This document shows positions 34,055 to 42,210 of a stretch of 64,000 nucleotides of DNA, piece after piece (the first letter of the stretch is position 1; every line of letters starts with the position of its first letter). Under the pieces are notes generated by a model. It had not been told where the DNA came from. It saw nothing but the letters and a program-made list of their open reading frames with translations, and made no database searches. Where the stretch lies: positions 19,721-83,720 of the forward strand of contig NZ_JAJAUY010000013.1 in the NCBI RefSeq assembly GCF_020532625.1, written 5' to 3'. The translations under genes and the position numbers were made by a program. The DNA is from Streptomyces antimicrobicus. Lineage in GTDB: Bacteria; Actinomycetota; Actinomycetes; Streptomycetales; Streptomycetaceae.

Positions 34055-34579
34055 TCAGGCGGGGTTCGTGCGGTACACCAGGGCGGTGGCGATCGCGGCC
34101 AGGCCTTCGGCGCGGCCGGTCAGGCCCAGGCCGTCGGTGGTGGTGCCGGAGACGGCGACGGGGGCGCCGACGGCCTCGCCGAGCGCCTTCTGCGCCTCGT
34201 CGCGGCGCTTGCCGATCTTCGGGCGTACGCCGATCACCTGGACGGAGACGTTGCCGATCTCGAAGCCGGCCGCGCGCACGATCCGGGCCGCCTCGGCGAG
34301 CAGGGTGACGCCCGAGGCGCCCGACCACTCGGGCCGGGAGGTGCCGAAGTGGGCGCCGAGGTCGCCGAGGCCGGCGGCGGAGAACAGGGCGTCGCAGGCG
34401 GCGTGGGCGGCGACGTCGCCGTCGGAGTGGCCGGCCAGGCCGTACCCGCCGCTGTCGGCGTCGTCCCACCGCAGGCCGGCGCACCACAGCTCGCGGCCCT
34501 GCTCGAAGGCGTGGACGTCGGTGCCGATGCCGACGAGCGGCAGCACCGGGGGCGTGGGCGTCGGGGTGTCAGTAGGCAT
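34055..34579 (-). CDS. ispF: 2-C-methyl-D-erythritol 2,4-cyclodiphosphate synthase
   Basis: A 174-residue enzyme of the MEP isoprenoid pathway that cyclises CDP-ME-2-phosphate to MEcPP. The zinc and substrate motifs are [39 protein letters not shown] and TTTDGLG near the C-terminus. Its start overlaps the end of ispD by 11 nt, giving a coupled ispD-ispF pair. Confidence 0.96.
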   Translation of the reverse strand: MPTDTPTPTPPVLPLVGIGTDVHAFEQGRELWCAGLRWDDADSGGYGLAGHSDGDVAAHAACDALFSAAGLGDLGAHFGTSRPEWSGASGVTLLAEAARIVRAAGFEIGNVSVQVIGVRPKIGKRRDEAQKALGEAVGAPVAVSGTTTDGLGLTGRAEGLAAIATALVYRTNPA

Positions 34580-35324
34580 CGGTGGCCCTCCTGCGGGCGA
34601 GTACGGCCTCGGCGAGGACCAGGTCGAGCGGGCGGGTGACCTTGAAGGCTTCTTCGTGGCCGGGGACGACCACGACGGTGACGCCGGTCTTTTCCACCAT
34701 TCCGGCGTCGTCGGTGGCGCCCTCGCCGTTGACGGCGACGCTGTCGTGGGCGCGCACCAGGGTGGCGCGGTCGAAGCCCTGCGGGGTCTGCACGGCCCGC
34801 AGCCGGGACCGTTCGGGGGTGGCGACGACCGGCTCGGGCTCGCCGGGCCGGCCGGGCTCGACCTCCTTGACGGTGTCGGCCAGCGGCAGGGCGGGCACGA
34901 CGGCCGGGGCGCCGGCGCGGACGGCCTCGACCACGGCGTCGACGGTGTCGACGGGGACGAGGGGGCGCGCGGCGTCGTGCACGAGGACGTCGGTGACGTC
35001 CTCGGGCAGGGCGTCGAGGCCGGCCCGTACGGATTCCTGGCGGGTCTCGCCGCCGGGCACGACGAGGATGTCGGTCCGGTCGGGCAGGGCGTGCTCGTCG
35101 AGGAGGTTCTTCACCTCGCCGGCGCCGTCGGCGGGGGCGACGACGACCACCAGGGAGACGGCACGGGAGCGGGCCATGGCGCGGACGGCGTGGATCAGCA
35201 TCGGCGTGCCGCCGAGCGTGCGCAGGGCCTTGGGCGCGCCGGGTCCGAGCCGGACGCCGCGGCCGGCGGCGGGGATCACCGCGGCGGTGCGGCGGGGGCG
35301 CTCGGGGCGCGATTCGTCATACAT
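34569..35324 (-). CDS. ispD: 2-C-methyl-D-erythritol 4-phosphate cytidylyltransferase
   Basis: A 251-residue MEP-pathway enzyme. The CTP-binding loop reads [19 protein letters not shown], with the conserved Lys. [10 protein letters not shown] and the Thr/Asp in [11 protein letters not shown] complete the site. Weak GGAGC ribosome site near the ATG. ispF follows with an 11-nt overlap; carD lies upstream, 410 nt away. Confidence 0.95.
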   Translation of the reverse strand: MYDESRPERPRRTAAVIPAAGRGVRLGPGAPKALRTLGGTPMLIHAVRAMARSRAVSLVVVVAPADGAGEVKNLLDEHALPDRTDILVVPGGETRQESVRAGLDALPEDVTDVLVHDAARPLVPVDTVDAVVEAVRAGAPAVVPALPLADTVKEVEPGRPGEPEPVVATPERSRLRAVQTPQGFDRATLVRAHDSVAVNGEGATDDAGMVEKTGVTVVVVPGHEEAFKVTRPLDLVLAEAVLARRRATDAY

Positions 35325-35663
35325 CGGGTAGCTCCGCTAGCTCCGGGGAATCGGCCAGGTTTGTGGCTTCGGCCGACGTGGGTATGGCCTGAAGGGTGCC
35401 GGGTGCGCTGCCCTCGCCCCTTCCGTGACGACCGGTCGAGCCGGCTGCCCGGACCCGGCACACGCCAGTACGCCGGCGCTCCGGCACGCCGGTGGTGCAG
35501 CACGGCGGTGCGGCGGTGTGTGATGTGGGTCCGGTGCGTGGAGGGCGACGTCGCGCGCGGCGTGCGGCGTGGTGTGCCGCGAGGTGGTGTGCGGGGCGCA
35601 GCAGGGTGCGTGAGGGATGTGCGCGGCGGGTGGGGCCAGACATGCCGCAGCGCCCGGCGACAG

Positions 35664-35688
35664 GCCTCCCGGACGAAAAAAGGGAGGC
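35664..35688 (-). terminator. Hairpin in the carD-ispD gap
   Basis: A 7-bp stem GCCTCCC/GGGAGGC with an A-rich loop (T-rich on the minus strand), 46 nt after the carD stop. It is a likely carD terminator. The rest of the 35325-35734 gap holds only GC-rich, GTGTG-rich sequence with no credible gene. Confidence 0.5.
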
Positions 35689-35734
35689 GCCGTCATCGGG
35701 CACCGCGGCACACTGTGTGGAACGGTCCGTCGCG

Positions 35735-36217
35735 TCAGGACGCGAGAACCTCGTCGAGGAGGGCCTCGGCCTTGTCCTCGTTGGTGTTCTCAGCGAGCGC
35801 GAGCTCGCTGACCAGAATCTGACGCGCCTTGGCGAGCATGCGCTTCTCGCCCGCCGAGAGCCCGCGCTCGCGCTCACGACGCCACAGGTCACGCACCACT
35901 TCGGCGACCTTGATGACGTCGCCAGAAGCGAGCTTCTCCAGATTTGCCTTGTAGCGACGGGACCAGTTCGTCGGCTCTTCGGCGTACGGTGCACGCAGCA
36001 CCTCGAAGACCCGGTCCAGCCCGTCCTGGCCGACTACATCGCGAACGCCGACGAACTCCGCATTGTCCGCAGGCACACGAACCGTCAGGTCGCCCTGGGC
36101 GACCTTGAGCACCAAGTAGGTCTTGTCCACGCCTTTGATCTGGCGAGTTTCGATGGCCTCGATCAGCGCGGCCCCGTGATGGGGATAGACCACGGTGTCG
36201 CCAACCTTGAACGTCAT
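35735..36217 (-). CDS. carD: CarD-family transcription regulator (RNA polymerase-binding)
   Basis: A 160-residue CarD/CdnL protein of normal length. The RNAP-interaction Tudor-like domain starts [23 protein letters not shown]. The helical DNA-interacting C-terminal half carries the conserved Trp in [25 protein letters not shown]. It stabilises the open complex at promoters, especially rRNA promoters, and is essential in mycobacteria. GGAAGGGG lies about 10 nt upstream. Position beside ispD-ispF is conserved in actinobacteria. Confidence 0.95.
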   Translation of the reverse strand: MTFKVGDTVVYPHHGAALIEAIETRQIKGVDKTYLVLKVAQGDLTVRVPADNAEFVGVRDVVGQDGLDRVFEVLRAPYAEEPTNWSRRYKANLEKLASGDVIKVAEVVRDLWRRERERGLSAGEKRMLAKARQILVSELALAENTNEDKAEALLDEVLAS

Positions 36218-36526
36218 GTGACAGGTACCCCTTCCGTGGCTATCCAGGGTAACACGAGAACTGACTGTTCTGAATGGCGTTTTCGCAGGTCAGGGCATAT
36301 CTCGGGGCTTGACAACAGCGCGGGGGGCGTGCTGCGGAGGGCTTCCGGAAGGGGGTATTCGCAGGTCGGAGGCGCTGTGCGGACACGCCGAAACGGCCAC
36401 GTTACACCTGCCGGGCGACCCGGTCGACGTGATGTACGTCCCGTTTTGCCTGGTTCGGCGGGGCCGCGGCGAACTACTCCGTTCGGCTGTCGGCCCTCCG
36501 TACGGAGCGGTTCCGGCCCAATCCTG

Positions 36527-36599
36527 AATTGATCACCGCGCCCGTTCGAAGGAATCCGGGAAATTGATCACCGGCGGGTGCCCGCCGGACGATCACCGG
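36527..36599. repeat. Three GATCACCG repeats in the carD upstream gap
   Basis: AATTGATCACCG occurs at 36527-36538 and again about 35 bp later, and GACGATCACCGG follows at about 36588. A GGCGGGTGCCCGCC hairpin lies between the last two. The whole 36218-36809 gap (592 bp between divergent carD and the lipoprotein gene) has no convincing ORF; these repeats are its clearest structure and may be operators. Confidence 0.45.
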
Positions 36600-36809
36600 C
36601 GATTTACGGACGCGCACCGGAAGTGCGGCGGGAATGAAAGATCGGCGAGCCGGGAGCGGCGCGCCCGGCCGCACCCCCGCGGCACCGGAGGGTCGGGTGC
36701 GGGGGCGGGGCGGCGGCTCGGTAACCTAAGCGCGCTGACTGACCCTTAGGGCGGCTTTACCTTCGCCCGCACGACCCTCCGTCCGTACGTCCAAGGAGTT
36801 GCCGCCGCC

Positions 36810-37517
36810 GTGAGCCGCAGCCTTCGACGCGGCGCCCTCGCCGCCGCCGCCATCGTGTTCTCGATCGGATCGCTCGCCGCATGCGGTGCGGGCAACGACG
36901 CCCAGACGCTGCAGATCAAGCCGGACAACGCGGCCGTCACCAAGGGCGACATCAAGATCCAGAACGCTCTGGTGATCACCCAGGGCGAGAAGGAGAAGAA
37001 GGGTCCGGCCGTGGTGTCCGCGACCATCTTCAACGCCGGGACCAAGCCCGAGACCCTTGAGGCGATCACCCTCGGCGGCTCCAAGGGCCGGGTGGAGCTC
37101 AAGCCCGCGGCCGGCGGCACCGGCAAGATCGTCGTCCCGGCGGGCGGCTCGGTCGTGCTCGGCGGCAAGGGCAACGCCTCCGCCGTGATCGAGGGCGGCC
37201 GCGAGGCCGTCAAGGACGGCGACGCCCAGAAGGTCCAGTTCAAGCTCTCCAGCACCGGCGACGTCGCGCTGGAGGCCTTCGTGGTGCCGAGCACCGGCTA
37301 CTACGCGGGCTTCGGCCCGACCGAGGCGCCCGCCGCGGCCGGTGCCACCCCCTCCGGCTCCCCCTCGGGCAGCCCGCAGGCCGGTGCCACGCCGTCGGGC
37401 GCGCCGTCCGGCAGCCCGCAGGCCGGTGCCACCCCGTCCGGCAGCCCGTCCGGTGCCGCCGCGGGCAAGCCGTCCGGTTCCCCGTCGGGCTCGCCGTCCA
37501 CGGGCGCCGGTCACTGA
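36810..37517 (+). CDS. Lipoprotein with Ser/Pro/Gly repeat tail (DUF461-like)
   Basis: A 235-residue exported lipoprotein. The signal ends at lipobox LAAC (residues about 22-25). A beta-sandwich-like domain of about 130 residues follows (KIQNALVITQGEKEKKGPAVVSATIFNAG...), resembling the copper-chaperone-like PCuAC/DUF461 families, though the Met/His metal motif is not evident. The C-terminus is a 42-bp-periodic tail (AGATPSGSPSGSPQ repeated). The start GTG at 36810 follows AAGGAG. It converges on phoP across a strong terminator. Confidence 0.75.
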   Translation: MSRSLRRGALAAAAIVFSIGSLAACGAGNDAQTLQIKPDNAAVTKGDIKIQNALVITQGEKEKKGPAVVSATIFNAGTKPETLEAITLGGSKGRVELKPAAGGTGKIVVPAGGSVVLGGKGNASAVIEGGREAVKDGDAQKVQFKLSSTGDVALEAFVVPSTGYYAGFGPTEAPAAAGATPSGSPSGSPQAGATPSGAPSGSPQAGATPSGSPSGAAAGKPSGSPSGSPSTGAGH

Positions 37518-37595
37518 CACCGGTCACCGTTCACCGGCACCGGCACCAGACCGGTCACCGGTACCGGCCAGCCGGCCGGCCGGCCGATCGAACGC

Positions 37596-37636
37596 CGAAG
37601 GGGCCCCGTCCGCGCGATGCGGACGGGGCCCCTTCG
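37596..37636. terminator. Bidirectional terminator between the lipoprotein gene and phoP
   Basis: A perfect 18-bp stem (37596-37613 / 37619-37636) with a 5-nt loop. Confidence 0.92.
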
Positions 37637-37662
37637 TGTCCCGGCTCCGCCGGGCGGGCGCT

Positions 37663-38343
37663 CTACGGCTCGAACTTGTAGCCGAGGCCCCGGACCGTCA
37701 CCAGGTAGCGCGGAGCACCCGGGTCCGGCTCGATCTTGGCGCGCAGGCGCTTGACGTGGACGTCGAGCGTCTTGGTGTCGCCCACGTAGTCCGCGCCCCA
37801 GACCCGGTCGATCAGCTGCATGCGGGTCAGCACGCGGCCCGCGTTGCGCAGCAGCATCTCCAGCAGGTCGAACTCCTTGAGCGGCAGGTCCACCTTCGCA
37901 CCCGCGACGGTCACCACGTGACGGTCGACGTCCATGCGCACCGGGCCGGCCTCCAGCGCCGCGGGGGTGACCTCCTCCGGCTCGCCGCGGCGCCGCAGCA
38001 CCGCGCGGATGCGGGCGACCAGCTCCCGCGAGGAGAAGGGCTTGGTGACGTAGTCGTCGGCTCCTATTTCCAGGCCGACCACCTTGTCGATCTCGCTGTC
38101 CTTGGCCGTCACCATGATCACGGGGACGTTGCTGCGGCCGCGCAGCTGCCGGCAGACCTCGGTGCCGGGCAGGCCCGGCAGCATCAGGTCCAGCAGCACG
38201 AGGTCGGCGCCGTTGCGCTCGAACTCGTCCAGGCCGTCGGGCCCGGTCGCCGCGATCGCGACCTCGAAACCCTCCTTGCGGAGCATGTAGGACAGGGCGT
38301 CGCTGAAGGATTCCTCATCCTCGACGACGAGCACTCGGGTCAC
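37663..38343 (-). CDS. phoP: Phosphate-response regulator PhoP
   Basis: A 226-residue OmpR/PhoB-type response regulator. The receiver has EDE near the N-terminus, the phospho-acceptor Asp in LVLLDLMLPG, and KPFSSRELVARIRAVLRR. The winged-helix domain ends TLDVHVKRLRAKIEPDPGAPRYLVTVRGLGYKFEP. It controls the Pho regulon and, in Streptomyces, antibiotic production. The GTG at 38343 has GGAGG eight nt before it and overlaps the phoR stop by four nt. Confidence 0.95.
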   Translation of the reverse strand: MTRVLVVEDEESFSDALSYMLRKEGFEVAIAATGPDGLDEFERNGADLVLLDLMLPGLPGTEVCRQLRGRSNVPVIMVTAKDSEIDKVVGLEIGADDYVTKPFSSRELVARIRAVLRRRGEPEEVTPAALEAGPVRMDVDRHVVTVAGAKVDLPLKEFDLLEMLLRNAGRVLTRMQLIDRVWGADYVGDTKTLDVHVKRLRAKIEPDPGAPRYLVTVRGLGYKFEP

Positions 38344-39563
38344 GGAAGGACCTCCGGGGCAGGGGTGGTGGCTGGTACGGATTCGGAGTCGGCGGCGGTC
38401 GTCCGGGTGGCTGCGGCCTCCGGAAGCCTGAGGGTGAAGGTGGAGCCCTGTCCTTCGGAGCTCCACACGGTGACCTCCCCGCCGTGCGAGGCGGCCACGT
38501 GCTTCACGATCGCCAAGCCCAGCCCGGTCCCTCCGGTGGCGCGGGAGCGGGCGGGGTCGACGCGGTAGAAGCGCTCGAAGATGCGCTCGCGGTCCTTCTC
38601 GGGGATGCCGATGCCCTGGTCGGTGACGGCGATCTCGATCAGGTCGCCGCCGGGGCCGGAGACGCGGCGGCCGGCTATCCCGACGCGGGTGCGCGCCGGG
38701 CTGTAGTTGACGGCGTTCTCCACCAGGTTGCCGAGGGCCGCCGCGAGCTGGCTGCGGTTGCCCCAGACGCGCAGGTCGGCGGTGCCGCCCGCGGCCATGG
38801 TGATGTGCTTGGACTGCGCCGTGTGGCGGCAGCGGTCGATGGCCTCGGCGACGAGCGTGTCGACCCGGACCGGCTCGGCGTCCTCCAGCGGGTCGTCGTT
38901 CTGGACGCGCGAGAGGTCGATGAGCTCCTGCACGAGGTTGGTCAGCCGGGTCGCCTCGATCTGCATGCGGCCGGCGAAGCGCATGACCGCCTCGGGGTCG
39001 TCGCTGGCGTCCATGACGGCCTCCGAGAGCAGCGAGAGCGCGCCCACGGGCGTCTTCAGCTCGTGCGAGACGTTGGCGACGAAGTCCCGGCGGACCGCCT
39101 CGATGCGGCGGGCCTCGGTGAGGTCCTCGACCAGCAGCAGCACCAGCCGGGAGCCCAGCGGGGCCACCCGGGCGGAGACGGCCAGCGCCTCGCCGCGGCC
39201 GGTGCCGCGGCGCGGCAGGTCGAGCTCCACCTGCCGTATCTCGCCGTCGCGGCGGGTGTCGCGGGCCATGTGGAGCATCGGCTCGACCGCCAGCTTGCCG
39301 CCGCGCACGAGCCCGAGGGCGTACGCCGCCGAGCTGGCCTTGACCACCGCGTCGGCCTCGTCGAGGACGACGGCGGAGGAGCGCAGCACGGACAGGACGG
39401 TGTCCACACCCGGGGGCAGCACGGCGTTGATGTCGGGGCGCATGGAGCTCCGGGTGGGGCGGGCCTGGTCGCGCTCGCTCCAGCGGAACGCCAGCATGGC
39501 GATCACGCCGGTGCACAACCCGGCGATCGCGGCCACTGCGGCGACCGCCGCGTTCACGTCCAT
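38340..39563 (-). CDS. phoR: Phosphate sensor histidine kinase PhoR
   Basis: A 407-residue membrane kinase. One N-terminal hydrophobic segment (VAAVAAIAGLCTGVIAMLAF) is followed by a PAS-like region, then the H-box RRDFVANVSHELKTPVGAL. The ATPase domain carries ALGNLVENAVNYS (N-box), VTDQGIGIP and GGTGLGLAIVKHV. It senses phosphate shortage with the Pst/PhoU system. It is the first gene of phoR-phoP and diverges from phoU across Pho-box repeats. Confidence 0.95.
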   Translation of the reverse strand: MDVNAAVAAVAAIAGLCTGVIAMLAFRWSERDQARPTRSSMRPDINAVLPPGVDTVLSVLRSSAVVLDEADAVVKASSAAYALGLVRGGKLAVEPMLHMARDTRRDGEIRQVELDLPRRGTGRGEALAVSARVAPLGSRLVLLLVEDLTEARRIEAVRRDFVANVSHELKTPVGALSLLSEAVMDASDDPEAVMRFAGRMQIEATRLTNLVQELIDLSRVQNDDPLEDAEPVRVDTLVAEAIDRCRHTAQSKHITMAAGGTADLRVWGNRSQLAAALGNLVENAVNYSPARTRVGIAGRRVSGPGGDLIEIAVTDQGIGIPEKDRERIFERFYRVDPARSRATGGTGLGLAIVKHVAASHGGEVTVWSSEGQGSTFTLRLPEAAATRTTAADSESVPATTPAPEVLP

Positions 39564-39591
39564 GCATCCAGGTTAAGCAGGCACGACGACG

Positions 39592-39670
39592 GTTCCACAG
39601 CCGTTCGGGTGGCACCTCGAACACTCGTCGCCCAGAGTTCACCGTGGCGACGGAGGTGATTCACTTCCGG
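39592..39670. promoter_or_regulatory. Pho-box repeats between phoR and phoU
   Basis: PhoP direct-repeat units with an 11-bp period: GTTCCAC (39592) and GTTCGGG (39603) are 11 bp apart; GTTCACC (39637) and ATTCACT (39659) are 22 bp apart. This matches the GTTCACC-type repeats that PhoP binds in Streptomyces. It would provide autoregulation of phoRP and control of phoU. Confidence 0.65.
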
Positions 39671-39779
39671 TGTCGCAGTCGGACGCGTTCTCGGCCGACC
39701 GTGTCGATGTGGGGCAAAGGGCCCCGGCCTCCCGGGCCGGACGCAACCGCCCGGGCCGGACACAAGAGAGGGACACCCA

Positions 39780-40457
39780 ATGCGGGACGCGTACCACGAG
39801 GAACTGGACTCGATCGGGGAGAGCCTGGTCGAGATGGCCCGGCTGGTCGGGTCCGCGATCGGGCGGGCGACGACCGCCATGCTCGACGCCGACCTCAAGC
39901 TCGCCGAGAGCGTCATCGCGGCGGACCAGAAGATCGACGACCTCCAGCACGACCTGGAGGCCCGCGCCATCGCCCTGCTGGCCCGCCAGCAGCCGGTCGC
40001 CACCGACCTGCGGATCGTGGTCACCTCGCTGCGCATGAGCGCCGACCTGGAGCGCTCGGGCGACCTGGCCCAGCACGTGGCCAAGCTGGCCCGGCTGCGC
40101 TTCCCCGACTCGGCCGTGCCGCGCGACCTGCACGCGACCATCCTGGAGATGGGCCAGCTGGCGCAGCGCCTGATGGCGAAGGCCGCCGAGGTGATCATCA
40201 CCAAGGACGTGGACCTGGCGATGCAGCTGGAGACGGACGACGACGAGATGGACCAGCTGCACCGCACGCTGTTCCAGCACCTGATGGACGACCGCTGGAA
40301 GCACGGCATCGAGACGGCCGTGGACGTCACCCTGCTGGGCCGCTACTACGAGCGCTTCGCCGACCACGCGGTGTCGGTGGCCAAGCGCGTGGTCTACCTG
40401 GTCACGGGCGAGCACGCGGACGACTTCCAGGCCCCGACGCAGGTCGAGGGCGCCTGA
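39780..40457 (+). CDS. phoU: Phosphate-signalling protein PhoU
   Basis: A 225-residue all-helical protein with two PhoU repeats. Metal-binding acidic motifs are visible in each: ADLERSGDLAQHVAKLA and ERFADHAVSVAKRV. It couples the Pst transporter to PhoR and represses the Pho response when phosphate is plentiful. GAGAGGG lies upstream of the ATG. It is separated from phoR by the Pho-box region. Confidence 0.95.
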   Translation: MRDAYHEELDSIGESLVEMARLVGSAIGRATTAMLDADLKLAESVIAADQKIDDLQHDLEARAIALLARQQPVATDLRIVVTSLRMSADLERSGDLAQHVAKLARLRFPDSAVPRDLHATILEMGQLAQRLMAKAAEVIITKDVDLAMQLETDDDEMDQLHRTLFQHLMDDRWKHGIETAVDVTLLGRYYERFADHAVSVAKRVVYLVTGEHADDFQAPTQVEGA

Positions 40458-40616
40458 GCCGCCGACGGCGTACGGGCGGTCGGCGCGCTGCGGGGCCGGC
40501 GCGCCGCCGCGGGCGTGCGGCCGAGCCACAGTGCGCCGTTGACGCGCCTGCCGGCCTGGGCATGAATGAGGCGAAAGGCAGTACGAACCGACCCCGTACG
40601 CCTGCGAGGAGGAACC

Positions 40617-40763
40617 ATGCCCGATTCCCCCGTTCCCATCACCCCGGAGCAGGAGCAGCCCCAGCGGCCGGAGCCGGTGCGCCTGCCCCTGCTGGCCGCC
40701 TGCGGCTGCGGCTCGGGCTGCGGCTGCGGCTGCCAGTCCGGCGCACCGTGCCAGTGCGGCTGA
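40617..40763 (+). CDS. Small Cys-rich metallothionein-like peptide
   Basis: A 48-residue peptide. A Pro/Glu/Gln-rich N-terminal half is followed by ACGCGSGCGCGCQSGAPCQCG, with seven Cys in the last 20 residues in C-x-C and C-x3-C spacing. GAGGAGG lies six nt upstream of the ATG, a strong ribosome site that argues for real translation. The Cys pattern suggests soft-metal (Cu/Zn) binding in the cytoplasm, since no signal peptide is seen. A modified peptide natural product is less likely, because no modification enzymes are adjacent. The family assignment is my inference. Confidence 0.72.
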   Translation: MPDSPVPITPEQEQPQRPEPVRLPLLAACGCGSGCGCGCQSGAPCQCG

Positions 40764-40779
40764 GCGCACCACCGCTGCA

Positions 40780-40830
40780 CACGGCGAGGGGCCCCGCCCC
40801 GGGCGTACCCCGGGCGGGGCTCCTCGTCGT
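40780..40830. terminator. Bidirectional terminator
   Basis: A long GC-rich stem of about 20 bp (arms about 40781-40803 and 40807-40830, slightly imperfect), between the Cys-rich peptide gene and the convergent LppU-like gene. Confidence 0.7.
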
Positions 40831-40845
40831 GCGTGCGCCGCGCCC

Positions 40846-41196
40846 TCAGGCCGGGCGGCCGGCGGCCTCCGCGCGCGGGGCGGCGCACACCACCATCGAG
40901 GTGAAGACGTCCGCGCGGGAGCTGACGACGTAGGTCCGCTTCGCCCCCGGCACCCGGAAGCACAGCAGGGCGTCGTCCTCCCCCTCGAACACACCGAGCA
41001 CCACCTCGCGGGCCCCGGCCTCCTGGCACCCGACCTGCTCGGGCCGGTCCCGCCGGTCACCGGTCAGGCAGTCGCCGACGGCGATGCCGCCGTGCTGCTC
41101 GCGCCAGTCGTCGGCGTAGGCGTAGACCGTCAGCGCCAGCAGCACCGCGACGCCCAGCCCCCCGCACACGCGGTTGATCCTGCTCCCCGTCCCCAT
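40846..41196 (-). CDS. Small membrane-anchored LppU/SCO3897-like protein
   Basis: A 116-residue protein. One N-terminal membrane segment (VCGGLGVAVLLALTVYAYA) precedes an extracytoplasmic domain with four Cys: GDCLTG, EQVGCQEAG, ALLCFRVPG, VVCAAP. This pattern is shared with actinobacterial LppU/septum-formation-like domains, where two disulfides are expected. Function unknown. Confidence 0.7.
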   Translation of the reverse strand: MGTGSRINRVCGGLGVAVLLALTVYAYADDWREQHGGIAVGDCLTGDRRDRPEQVGCQEAGAREVVLGVFEGEDDALLCFRVPGAKRTYVVSSRADVFTSMVVCAAPRAEAAGRPA

Positions 41197-41227
41197 GGCC
41201 GGATCTTGTCAGAGGAGCGGGAGCAGG

Positions 41228-41265
41228 AGAAGGCCCCCCGCCCGCCGGTGCGGGCAGGGGGCCTC
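41228..41265 (-). terminator. Terminator after gpmA
   Basis: A stem of about 17 bp (41228-41245 / 41250-41265) closing a CGGT loop, just past the gpmA stop. Confidence 0.8.
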
Positions 41266-41293
41266 TCACGGGTCGTGCGGGGTGGGGCCGGGC

Positions 41294-42055
41294 CTACTTC
41301 TTCTTGCCCTGGTTCTTGACGGCCTCGATGGCGGCCGCGGCGGCCTCCGGGTCGAGGTAGGTGCCGCCCGGGTTCAGCGGCTTGAAGTCGGCGTCCAGCT
41401 GGTAGGAGAGCGGGATGCCGGTCGGGATGTTCAGGCCCGCGATGTCGGCGTCGGAGATGCCGTCCAGGTGCTTGACCAGGGCGCGCAGGCTGTTGCCGTG
41501 GGCGGCGACCAGGACCGTGCGGCCGGCCAGCAGGTCCGGGACGATGCCGTCGTACCAGTACGGCAGCATGCGGACGACGACGTCCTTCAGGCACTCCGTC
41601 CGCGGGCGCAGCTCCGGCGGGATCGACGCGTAGCGCGGGTCGTCCGACTGGGAGAACTCCGTACCGTCCGCGAGGGCCGGCGGCGGGGTGTCGTACGAGC
41701 GGCGCCACAGCATGAACTGCTCCTCGCCGAACTCGGCGAGGGTCTGGGCCTTGTCCTTGCCCTGCAGGGCGCCGTAGTGGCGCTCGTTCAGGCGCCAGGA
41801 GCGGTGGACGGGGATCCAGTGGCGGTCGGCGGCCTCCAGCGCGAGCTGCGCGGTGCGGATGGCGCGCTTCTGGAGGGAGGTGTGGACCACGTCGGGCAGC
41901 AGGCCGGCGTCCTTGAGCAGCTCACCGCCGCGGACCGCCTCCTTCTCGCCCTTCTCGTTGAGGTTGACGTCCACCCAGCCGGTGAACAGGTTCTTCGCGT
42001 TCCACTCGCTCTCGCCGTGGCGGAGGAGGATCAGCTTGTACGGTGCGTCGGCCAT
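41294..42055 (-). CDS. gpmA: 2,3-bisphosphoglycerate-dependent phosphoglycerate mutase
   Basis: A 253-residue glycolytic enzyme interconverting 3- and 2-phosphoglycerate. The phosphohistidine motif [20 protein letters not shown] is at the N-terminus. The second His lies in [12 protein letters not shown], and RSYDTPPP is also present. Lys-rich C-terminal tail (KNQGKKK). TAGGCT ends seven nt before the ATG, so it is probably leaderless. A strong terminator follows. Confidence 0.95.
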   Translation of the reverse strand: MADAPYKLILLRHGESEWNAKNLFTGWVDVNLNEKGEKEAVRGGELLKDAGLLPDVVHTSLQKRAIRTAQLALEAADRHWIPVHRSWRLNERHYGALQGKDKAQTLAEFGEEQFMLWRRSYDTPPPALADGTEFSQSDDPRYASIPPELRPRTECLKDVVVRMLPYWYDGIVPDLLAGRTVLVAAHGNSLRALVKHLDGISDADIAGLNIPTGIPLSYQLDADFKPLNPGGTYLDPEAAAAAIEAVKNQGKKK

Positions 42056-42210
42056 GGCGTCGAGCCTAATGGACGCCCCGGGGCGGTCGCGCGCCGCCCG
42101 GCGGGGGCTGTGGATTGACGGTCCGCGTCAATTCGGTGGCGCCTCGCACGGCCCCATTTGTAACGTGCCGAGTGCTGAGGAGCCGCTTACACCGCCGGGG
42201 GGAATTCCGT

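Noticed and set aside
40617..40763. Lanthipeptide or other RiPP precursor
   Set aside because: There are no Ser/Thr partners in the Cys-rich tail apart from one or two Ser, and no modification or export enzymes nearby.
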